Positions 38,125-46,498 of a stretch of 54,774 nt of DNA are shown one piece after another (position 1 is the stretch's first letter; every line of letters starts with the position of its first letter). The notes under the pieces were generated by a model that was not told the DNA's origin, did no database searches, and saw only the letters and a program-made list of their open reading frames with translations. The position numbers were made by a program, and so were the translations under genes. Source of the DNA: Labilithrix sp. (lineage in GTDB: Bacteria > Myxococcota_A > Polyangia > Polyangiales > Polyangiaceae); assembly GCA_019637195.1 (NCBI GenBank), contig JAHBWA010000052.1, positions 1 to 54,774 on the forward strand. Direction: 5' to 3'.

Positions 38125-38290
38125 TCGGCTCGACTCCACGTGCTTCCGAACGTCGTCGGCGTTGACGCGCATCTCTCGGCCGAACTTCGACGCTCGGACC
38201 GCGCCCGACTTGATCAACCGGCGCCGGTCGTCGGAGGGAGCCCGGTCGCCTTGATCGAGACCCAGTCCTCGCGAGCGCGCAGGGCTCCGA
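38125..38290 (-). pseudogene. Frameshifted excisionase-like HTH gene
   Basis: One frame reads REDWVSIKATGLPPTT and then stops; shifting back by one base continues with RRLIKSGAVRASKFGREMRV and NADDVRKHVES. Joined, this is a typical excisionase or AlpA-like winged helix-turn-helix ending in the usual basic wing. The break lies near 38225. It is divergent from the integrase relic, 37 bases away. It appears dead unless the break is a sequencing error. Confidence 0.45.
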
Positions 38291-38327
38291 CCTCGGCGCG
38301 ACCTCGACCGCGGCATATCGTGGTCGA

Positions 38328-39347
38328 ATGGCGCGAGCTGCGAGCGGAACGGTCGTCTGGGACAAGGGCAAGAAGCGCTGGAAGGGGCGCATCACCGTCA
38401 TCGGCGGGCGGCCGTGGCTCGACTGCCCGCCCGAGTTCCCTAACAACCCCCGCGGCGAGGGCCGCGCTCGCGAATGGATCGCGGAGAAGGCGTCGCTCGC
38501 GAAGGCGGAGGGCCACCGGATCGAGGACTACGACGTCAGGAAGCGAACGCCCGCCGCCGCGGCGAGTCCCGGTGCCTCCGGCGACGACTGGTTCAACGCA
38601 TGGGAGAAGTCGCGGATCGCGCGAGGGCTCACGTCGACGGCCGACAATCGCATCCACTTCGCCGGCTACATCAAGCCCGCGGTGAACGAGAAGCACGTCC
38701 GCGACTGGACGAGCGATGACGTGCGCGCGATCGTCGCGCTCCTCGACTCGACGGTCGCCTCCGGCGACATCTCGCCGAAGTACGCCTCGAACGTGTGGGG
38801 CACGGCGACGAAGATGTGCACCGACGCGGTGAAGTCGAAGGCCGCGGAGCTCCGCGTCCGCCTCGACAACCCCGCGAAGGACGTCGCCGGCCCCGAGAGC
38901 GGGGAGGAGCGCGCGAAGCAGTTCCTCTACCCAAGCGAGTTCCTGAGCTCGTCGCGTGCGAGGACGTCCCGCTCCGCTGGCGCCGCGCCGTGATCGTCGC
39001 GATCTACCTCTACCCACGAGCACGCGAGCAGCGCGCGCTCGCGGAAGGAGCTCACCGACGAGAAGAGCACGACGACGCGGCCGCTCGCCTGGCACGACCT
39101 CCGCGCGACCGGGCTCACCTGGTGCGCCGTCCGCGGGGACGACGCGATGAAGATCATGCAGCGGGCCGGACACTCCGACCTCGCGACCACGATGATCTAC
39201 GTCAGGACCGCCGAGACGATCGGGCAGGGCTTCGGGGAGGTCTTTCCGCCCATCCCGGAGGCGCTACTCGAGCCCGCCCCGGACGGCGAATCGTCCGGCG
39301 AATCGTCTGAAACCCTCGAAGCCCCCTCTTTACTTCGAGAAAACTAG
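38328..39347 (+). pseudogene. Decayed tyrosine recombinase (integrase)
   Basis: An intact first part (about 205 residues from 38328) has the arm-binding start (GTVVWDKGKKRWKGRITV) and the core-binding helices (HVRDWTSDDVRAIVALLD), ending at FLYPSEFL. The frame then slips by one near 38944 and continues as LVACEDVPLRWRRAVIVAIY in another frame. About 110 residues containing the first catalytic Arg and Lys region are missing. The end returns in the first frame with ELTDEKSTTTRPLAWHDLRA (catalytic His and Arg) and AGHSDLATTMIYVRTAE (catalytic His and Tyr). The stop is one base from the tRNA-Gly 3' end, as expected for an element integrated there. Confidence 0.85.
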
Positions 39348-39420
39348 AGCGGGACACGGGATTCGAACCCGCGACATCCAGCTTGGGAAGCTGGCACTCT
39401 ACCAACTGAGTTAGTCCCGC
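39348..39420 (-). tRNA. tRNA-Gly(CCC)
   Basis: The minus strand folds into a complete cloverleaf: acceptor GCGGGAC/GTCCCGC, D arm CTCAGTTGGTAGAG, anticodon stem CCAGC/GCTGG with loop TTCCCAA (anticodon CCC at 39385-39387), T arm GCGGG-TTCGAAT-CCCGT, and discriminator T. CCA is not encoded. Its 3' end abuts the integrase relic, marking it as an attachment site. Confidence 0.97.
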
Positions 39421-39462
39421 AGTGCGATGCCGTTCGTAACGTTCGGCTCTCCCGCTGTCAAT

Positions 39463-39514
39463 GGAATGAAAGAAACGGCCCGGGTCACCGCGTGATGGCG
39501 TGAGCCCGGGCCGT
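39463..39514 (-). terminator. Rho-independent terminator upstream of tRNA-Gly
   Basis: On the minus strand a stem of about 14 base pairs (arms 39475-39488 and 39500-39514, core GGCCCGGG/CCCGGGCC with one bulge) is followed by TTTCTTTCATTCC. It ends 43 bases before the tRNA and would shield it from, or end, a transcript coming from higher coordinates on the minus strand. Confidence 0.75.
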
Positions 39515-40009
39515 CCCGCTTTCGACCTTTCGATCGATGTCTGCGCGGCGCCGAGGGGGTCCTTTCGTCTTGACTCCCCCGGCGTCAGCCCTCGGTTCCG
39601 GGGCCGCGACGCGTTGCCGAGCGGACGCGTTCACGTCTCGCGGGACAACGACGACCGTGCGCTGAGATCAGCGTACGTCGCTACGTCTGCTCTCCCGGAT
39701 GAGAGCCACTACGTTCATGCATGTTGTCGTTCCTCCTCCGGTCGTGCCGGCGCCCGCGGGCCCAGCGGACAGAGCCACCGCCTCGCGCGGACGTTTCCTT
39801 TGGGGGGTCGTAATGCGGTTCAGGCAAGGTGACCCCGGGGCTGTGCCGTGCTCGCGGAGGTGCTCCTCCGCCGGACCAATCCGGGGCGGCGTGCCCCAGC
39901 GCGGCGTGTCATCAGAGTCTAACACCGAAGCTCGAATGCAACAGGGGGCCGGGGCGATTCAGCGCGCACCTTCACCGCGTCACGCGACGGGATCACGCAC
40001 GTCGCGGAC
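39515..40009 (-). other. No protein gene seen; possible structured RNA
   Basis: No ORF here has convincing coding character. On the minus strand, upstream of the terminator, there are several strong stems: GCGGAGG-AGCA-CCTCCGC (39854-39871), flanking CCCCGG/CCGGGG segments, a GGGGGAGTC/GACCCCC-type stem near 39555-39580 and the palindrome CGCTGA-TC-TCAGCG (39660-39673). A TTAGACT element preceded by TTGCAT near 39920-39945 could be a promoter. A noncoding RNA ending at the terminator is possible. Identity is not established. Confidence 0.3.
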
Positions 40010-40174
40010 GGCGCGCCGCATGCCTGCAGCTCAACGGTTCGTCGCGCACGAGGTGAACGGCCGCCCGCGTGCGTCGCGACGTGAACCGCCACCGCAGCCT
40101 GCAGCTCAACGGTTCGTCACGCACCATCGTGGAAGGCGCGCCGCGTGCCCGCGGCTCGACGGTTCCTCGCTCGC
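40010..40174. repeat. Three dispersed copies of a 28-bp repeat
   Basis: GCCTGCAGCTCAACGGTTCG plus eight further bases occurs at 40022-40049 and 40097-40124 with one difference, and a third copy with several changes lies at 40147-40174. Copies 1 and 3 are each preceded by the same GGCGCGCCGC stretch, giving a 40-bp homology (40010-40049 and 40135-40174). They lie between the tRNA region and the 3' end of a lipoprotein gene. Confidence 0.75.
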
Positions 40175-40189
40175 GCGGAGCCCGCGGCC

Positions 40190-40768
40190 TCAGCGCGATG
40201 ACGCCTGGAGCGCGCCGGAGACGTCGTAGTGGACCTCGCAGGGGAGGGCCTCGAAGCCGCCGCCGGCCGTGGCGACCTGGTCCGCGCAGTCGGACTCCGG
40301 CGTCGGCGCGAAGGTGAAGACGAGCTGTCCGTTGAAGCCCGCCGCCAGCGCGGGATCGGTCGTGGGCGCCGCGTCGGACCCGAGGAGCGTGAGCGCGAGC
40401 GCGTCCGTGCGCGCGATCGCGCATGCCCCGCGCATGCCGCGCGGATCGGCGGCGCGGACCTCCTCGACGATCTCCGCCTCGAGCTGGGCGCGCGCGGACG
40501 GGTCGATCCGCCCCTCGATCGGAGCGCCGCCCTGGATCCAGTAGAGCGTCGAGCCGTCGTGGTTCAGCTTCACGTCGAACTCCCACGGGTTCGGCGTGGC
40601 GCCGCACGACGTGTGCGTGAGCGCCGCCGTCACGTGGAACGTGCCAAGCTTCGTGCCCGGGCTGTACGGATCCTTGCCGGAGCACGCCGCCGCGATCGAG
40701 AGCGCCGCCGCCGCGGCCGCGAGGGAACGAAGCGAGCACGGACCGGGCGTCGATCGGCGAGAGCTCAT
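40190..40768 (-). CDS. Lipoprotein of unknown function
   Basis: 192-residue lipoprotein with lipobox IAAAC (Cys29) after an Arg-containing start and an Ala-rich hydrophobic stretch. The mature part is beta-rich (GTFHVTAALTHTSCG, WEFDVKLNHDGSTLYWIQGG) and has four Cys that could form two disulfides. It is the small single-domain type common in myxobacterial genomes, annotated only as lipoprotein. The ATG at 40768 is preferred because it starts the signal peptide. It is divergent from the membrane-protein gene at 40795, 26 bases away, so their promoters overlap. Confidence 0.7.
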   Translation of the reverse strand: MSSRRSTPGPCSLRSLAAAAAALSIAAACSGKDPYSPGTKLGTFHVTAALTHTSCGATPNPWEFDVKLNHDGSTLYWIQGGAPIEGRIDPSARAQLEAEIVEEVRAADPRGMRGACAIARTDALALTLLGSDAAPTTDPALAAGFNGQLVFTFAPTPESDCADQVATAGGGFEALPCEVHYDVSGALQASSR

Positions 40769-40794
40769 CGGCGTCGCCTCGTGGTATCCAATCG

Positions 40795-41643
40795 GTGACC
40801 GCGAGGCCAAGTTCGGAGGCCACCTTCGTGACACCCTGGGATAGACGCGCGCTGCTCCGCGCGCTCGGCGCGGCGCTGCTCGGCCTCGCCGTCGTGTGGC
40901 TCGTCACGGCGGCCAGCGACGAGGGACAGCTCACCGTCGGCGCGCGGGCGGGGCGCACGCTCCCGGTGGCGCCGCTCTGCAGCGCCGTCGGCGCCGCGCT
41001 CGCGCTCGGGACGGCGCGCGTGCGCCAGGAGGTGCGCGCCTTCGAGACGGTCGGCCGCTCGCCCGCCGTCACCGGCCGCGCCGCCGCGCTCGGGGCCGCG
41101 CTCCCGTCGGTCCTGGTCGCGCTCGCGATCCTCGCGATCCCGAGCGTGGACGTCGCGGCGTTCTATCCGCGCGCGGCCGTCGGCGACACGTTCGTCGCCT
41201 CCGACGACGGCAGCTTCGTGAGCCCGACGCTCGGCGTCCGCATCGCGCCCGACGGCACCACGCAGCCGCTCGACGAAGCCCACGCGCTCGCGCTCGACGA
41301 AGGGCTCCCGCGCGGCGCCCGCCTCGCGGCCGCGGCGGCGACGGGGCTCGCTGGCGTGGCCCTCTCGCTCGTGGCCGCGCGCGCGTCGCTCCGTCGGAGC
41401 CTGGTCGGCGCGCGCGCCCGCCGACGCCTGCGCGTCGTCGCGTTCGGCGAGGCGTTGGGCTGCGCGCTGCTCACGCTGGTGGCGTTTCAGGCGGCCGCCG
41501 CGCGCTCCGCCCCGGCCGCGCTCGCGGTGGTCCCGCCGCTCGCGCTGCTCGCGATGGCGCTCGGGCGGATGCGCTGGGGACACGGCGCCGGACGAACGGC
41601 CGGACGAACGGGGAGAGGCGAGCGGTGGCCGAGGACGCCGTGA
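40795..41643 (+). CDS. Six-helix membrane protein of unknown function
   Basis: 282-residue inner-membrane protein with about six transmembrane helices: three in the first 125 residues, a periplasmic loop of about 60 residues (VGDTFVASDDGSFVSPTLGV), then three more after residue 180. Arg-rich loops lie on the cytosolic side. The loop sequence and topology suggest an ABC-permease-like or transporter accessory role, but no family is recognised. It starts at GTG. Its end overlaps the isoaspartyl peptidase gene by 19 bases, so the two are an operon. Confidence 0.65.
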   Translation: MTARPSSEATFVTPWDRRALLRALGAALLGLAVVWLVTAASDEGQLTVGARAGRTLPVAPLCSAVGAALALGTARVRQEVRAFETVGRSPAVTGRAAALGAALPSVLVALAILAIPSVDVAAFYPRAAVGDTFVASDDGSFVSPTLGVRIAPDGTTQPLDEAHALALDEGLPRGARLAAAAATGLAGVALSLVAARASLRRSLVGARARRRLRVVAFGEALGCALLTLVAFQAAAARSAPAALAVVPPLALLAMALGRMRWGHGAGRTAGRTGRGERWPRTP

Positions 41644-42542
41644 CGGCGAGCTGGGCGCACGGCGCGTGCGCTTGGTCGATCCTCGTGCACGGCGGAGCGG
41701 GTGACGTCTCTGCCGAGCACCTGCCGCGGCACGTCGAGGGTTGCGAGCGCGCGGCCGCGGCCGGGGCGGCCGTGCTCGCGGCGGGCGGGAGCGCGCTCGA
41801 CGCCGTCCAGCGCGCCGTCGAGGTGCTCGAGGACGATGCCTCCTTCAACGCAGGCACGGGCGCGTGCTTGAACGAGGACGGCGCGATCGAGCTCGACGCG
41901 TCGATCATGGACGGGACGACGCTCCAGGCGGGCGGCGTCTGCGCGCTCGCGCCGTTCAAGAACCCGATCGCCATCGCGCGCCGCGTGATGGACGCCTCAT
42001 CGCACGTGCTGCTCGCGGGGGAGGGCGCCGCGCGCTTCGCGCTCGAGCAGGGGTTCGTCCGGGCCGATCCGTCCTCGATGATCACCGACCTCGCGCGCGC
42101 CAGGCTCGCGGCCGCGCAGGCGAAGCAGACCACGGAGGGCTGGGCCGGCGGGACCGTCGGCGCCGTGGCGAGGGACGCGAGCGGGCGCGTCGCGGCCGCG
42201 ACGAGCACGGGCGGGATGGTCAACAAGCGCGCCGGCAGGGTGGGCGACTCGCCGATCGTCGGCGCGGGCACCTACGCCGACGACGCCACCGCCGCGTGCT
42301 CGACGACCGGCCACGGCGAGGCGATGATCCGCGTGTGCCTCGCCAAGACCGCGAGCGACGCCGCGCGAACGGACGGCGCCGAGCACGCCGCGCGCGCGTC
42401 GCTGGCGATGATGCACGCGCGAACGAGCGGCACCGGCGGCGTGATCCTCGCCGCGCGCGACGGCTCGCTCGGCCTCGCGCGAACGACCCGCACCATGAGC
42501 TGGGCCGCGGCGACCGACACAGGCCGCGCCTCGGGCGCGTGA
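41625..42542 (+). CDS. Isoaspartyl peptidase / plant-type L-asparaginase
   Basis: 305-residue Ntn hydrolase precursor of the T2 family. It removes beta-linked aspartyl residues or hydrolyses asparagine after cleaving itself into two subunits. The self-cleaving nucleophile Thr177 is in AGGTVGAVARD. Other landmarks are VHGGAGD at the start, NAGTGACLNEDGAIELDAS around the sodium and substrate loops, and TSTGGM after the cleavage site. The GTG at 41625 has GGGAGAGG six bases upstream, which favours it over the later GTG at 41640. It follows a membrane protein in an overlapping operon. Confidence 0.9.
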   Translation: MAEDAVTASWAHGACAWSILVHGGAGDVSAEHLPRHVEGCERAAAAGAAVLAAGGSALDAVQRAVEVLEDDASFNAGTGACLNEDGAIELDASIMDGTTLQAGGVCALAPFKNPIAIARRVMDASSHVLLAGEGAARFALEQGFVRADPSSMITDLARARLAAAQAKQTTEGWAGGTVGAVARDASGRVAAATSTGGMVNKRAGRVGDSPIVGAGTYADDATAACSTTGHGEAMIRVCLAKTASDAARTDGAEHAARASLAMMHARTSGTGGVILAARDGSLGLARTTRTMSWAAATDTGRASGA

Positions 42543-43093
42543 ACGAGCCGGCCCCCGGACGCGCGTCGGCGGGGCGCGCCCTCGTGACGACGCGCCCGGC
42601 AAGAGCGACTGCGCGTGAGCTGAACCGCTGGTCGGCGCCGCGAAAGCGTGGCACTCTCGAGGAACGAAACCTCGGGAGAAAGCGAAGCCGCGAACCGTGC
42701 GGAGCGAGCGCTATTCGCTGGTCTCGGCGACCGCCTTGCGGTCGAGCGCGTCCTGCAGTCCACAACGCACACGCGTTGCGCGCTTGATGCGCTTCTTCTT
42801 CAGCGGCGTGGTGAGCCACTCGTGACGCTTCCTCATGCTCCAGATCGCGCGGTTAGCCATAGGGCCGCGCAAGATGGCGGAAACCGCCCGTCAACGCAAG
42901 CGCAGGCGCAGGCAGGGGCGCATTTCTCGGGGTATTCACGGGGGCGATCCCGCCGGGGTCCACGTTCCACCCAGAGCGGAACGGTCCGCCACCGGATCAA
43001 TGACGAACGGGGTGGTGAGGGTCGGCCGATCCACGGCATCCCCGCGATGGTATTGAATTTACTGCATAATCTGTTTGAAGAACGTTGGAGTGA
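42543..43093. other. Mostly noncoding region
   Basis: Apart from the possible 41-residue basic ORF listed separately, nothing is supported. The right edge (43050-43085) is an A/T-rich patch in G/C-rich surroundings (TATTGAATTTACTGCATAAT), which probably carries the promoter of the trypsin-like surface-protein gene. Confidence 0.5.
42711..42836 (-). CDS. Possible 41-residue basic protein
   Basis: A short minus-strand frame starts MRKRHEWLTTPLKKKRIKRA and continues with TRVRCGLQDALDRKAVAETSE. CTGGAGC lies directly before the ATG, a close but plausible ribosome site. The sequence is strongly basic at the N-terminus and helical after it, like small ribosome- or nucleic-acid-binding proteins. No homologue is recognised. 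The evidence is composition and ribosome site only. Confidence 0.35.
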   Translation of the reverse strand: MRKRHEWLTTPLKKKRIKRATRVRCGLQDALDRKAVAETSE

Positions 43094-44524
43094 GTGTTGC
43101 ACTTACATGCGCGTATGGTGACGGGGCAGCTTGGCCGATTCGCTTTCGTCCTCGGACTCGCGGTCTCCGCGGGCGCCGCGGGGTGCTTCCTCGGCGGGGA
43201 AGAGGAGACGCTCGACTCGGGTGACCGGGTCGTCGGCGGCGGGGACACCTCGGCCGTCCTCCGGAGCACCATCGTCCTCGACACCGGCTGCACGGCGGCC
43301 AAGGTCGGACCGCGCCACCTCCTGACGGCCGCGCGTTGCGTCGTCGGAAAGCCGGAGCTCCAGCCCGGCAAGACGTTCACCTTCAAGGCCGCGAGCCAGC
43401 TCCGGACGATCGTCGAGGACGACGAGCCGGTCCTCGAGGCCGACGGCGCGGACGACGAGGCTGACGACGAGGGAACGGCCGACGGCGGCGCGGACGAGGC
43501 CGAGGCCGACGCCGCCGCTCCGAAGAAGACCAACAACAGCGATCGCGAGGCGACCATCGACGAGATCGAGGTCCACCCGTCGTTCACCGCGAAGTGCGAG
43601 GACGACCTCTGCGACTTCGGCGCAATCGGCGCGAGCGACGCCAAGGACATCGCGGTCATCCTCCTCGACGCCGATCTCGAGAGCGTCCCGACGATCCCGA
43701 TCGATCTCGACACCGTCGGACAGAGCGACACGGTCCTCGCCGTCGGCTCGGGCTGCGCCACGTTCGACGGTGAGGCGTCCGGCGTGAAGACCTACAAGAC
43801 GATCGCCGTCCCGGCGAAGTCGGTGAACCACGTCGGCAGCCCGTACATCGAGGATCCGGCGCTCGTGACGCGCCTCGCGGCTGGCTACGTCGTCACGCCG
43901 GGCTTCGGCTGGCGCGCCGGCGAGCCGCGCGTCTGCGCGACGGACATCGGCGCGCCGCTCTTCCGCGGCGGCCAGGCCGCGATTTCCGGCGTGACCTCGA
44001 ACTTCACCACGTTCGGCCGCGAAGGCGAGATCGCCCCCGTCACGCTGCACCACACCAAGGTCGACGCGGCCTCGAAGATCGGCACCTGGCTCGCCTCGCT
44101 CGGAGTCGAGACGACGCGCTCGTGCAGCGAGATGGCCGGCGGCTGCGTGAAGAAGGAGTACGACGGCGGCGTCCCGGCCGCGCCCGCCGCGCCGGCGACC
44201 GACGACGAGGATGGCGACGCGGGCGACCTCATCGCGCCGGACGGCGGCGACGACGACGAGGCCGACGCCGGCCCGATCAGCACGGATCTCCCCGAGCAGG
44301 GCGAAGAAGAGGCGCTCCCCGAGCAGCGCGACGACGAGTATTACCCGCGCGAGGGCTCGGACGAGTACGACAACTGGGACGCCGGCCCGCGAAAGAAAAA
44401 GAAGAAGAAGGCTTCCGGCTGCAGCGCCGCTCCGGGCTCGACGCCCTCCGGCTCCGACGGGATCGTCTTCGTGGTCGGGCTCGCGCTCGCCAGCGCGGTG
44501 GCGCGGCGGCGCCGCTCGGCCTGA
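43094..44524 (+). CDS. Trypsin-like surface protein lacking catalytic residues, MYXO-CTERM-like tail
   Basis: 476 residues from the GTG at 43094 (a TTG at 43097 is better spaced from GGAG, and an ATG at 43115 is possible). A lipobox-like GAAGC closes the signal region. The S1 fold is clear: VVGG near 47, LLTAARCV at 77-83, DIAVILLD at 185-192 and CATDIGAPLF at 281-290. The triad is broken: His57 is Arg81 and Ser195 is Ile285, while Asp102 is kept (Asp185). An acidic insert (about 108-142) interrupts the domain. The end has long acidic linkers, a run of six Lys, then GCSA, a hydrophobic helix and RRRR. It is a surface-sorted pseudoprotease. Confidence 0.82.
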   Translation: MLHLHARMVTGQLGRFAFVLGLAVSAGAAGCFLGGEEETLDSGDRVVGGGDTSAVLRSTIVLDTGCTAAKVGPRHLLTAARCVVGKPELQPGKTFTFKAASQLRTIVEDDEPVLEADGADDEADDEGTADGGADEAEADAAAPKKTNNSDREATIDEIEVHPSFTAKCEDDLCDFGAIGASDAKDIAVILLDADLESVPTIPIDLDTVGQSDTVLAVGSGCATFDGEASGVKTYKTIAVPAKSVNHVGSPYIEDPALVTRLAAGYVVTPGFGWRAGEPRVCATDIGAPLFRGGQAAISGVTSNFTTFGREGEIAPVTLHHTKVDAASKIGTWLASLGVETTRSCSEMAGGCVKKEYDGGVPAAPAAPATDDEDGDAGDLIAPDGGDDDEADAGPISTDLPEQGEEEALPEQRDDEYYPREGSDEYDNWDAGPRKKKKKKASGCSAAPGSTPSGSDGIVFVVGLALASAVARRRRSA

Positions 44525-44552
44525 GGCTCCCGACACGCCGCCACGGGCGTGG

Positions 44553-44860
44553 TCACTCCGGCGTCGCGACCAGGCGGACCTCGAGGCGGAGCGGGCCGGC
44601 GCCGTCCTTTGCCTCGACGACTTTGTCCCACGGGAGGTAGCCGGGCGCCTCGACGCTGACGTGGTGTGTCCCGACCGGGAGCGCGACGCCGCGCGCCGCC
44701 ACGGTGTCGAGGCGTCCCACGAAGATGTCGTCGATCGTCACCGACGCGCTGGCGGGGGAGCCCACCATGCGCATCGAGATCGTCTTGGGCGGCGGCGGCG
44801 GCCCGCACGCGGACGCCGTGAGCAGGGCCGCTACGGCCGCGAGCGTCCTCGACACGCGGC

Positions 44861-44864
<4 letters not shown>
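44553..44864 (-). CDS. PEGA-domain lipoprotein
   Basis: 103-residue lipoprotein (lipobox TASAC, Cys20, then PPPPP). The rest is one PEGA domain: SASVTIDDIFVGRLDT, GVALPVGTHHVSVEAPGY and a final hydrophobic strand. PEGA domains occur on secreted and surface proteins of myxobacteria and planctomycetes and probably bind partners or peptidoglycan. It begins at a GTG overlapping the guaA stop (GTGA), so it is translated with guaA, an odd pairing between purine synthesis and an envelope protein. Confidence 0.78.
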
Positions 44865-46408
<1,544 letters not shown>

Positions 46409-46498
46409 GGTGAGCTCCGTGGCGCGGACGACTACCACGCGTCACGTGGCGGCAAAAGCGTCAGCGGAGCGCCGCCGCTGCGCGAGGGCGCCTGCGGC

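Noticed and set aside
39500..39832. 110-residue plus-strand ORF after tRNA-Gly
   Set aside because: Its start lies inside the terminator stem and codon use does not look coding.
39515..39950. Definite 6S RNA, SRP RNA or RNase P RNA
   Set aside because: Only a short resemblance to 6S is seen; the SRP and RNase P core sequences are absent, so no name was given.
40010..40174. Possible CRISPR array
   Set aside because: Only three unequal copies at different spacing, one strongly diverged, and no cas genes.
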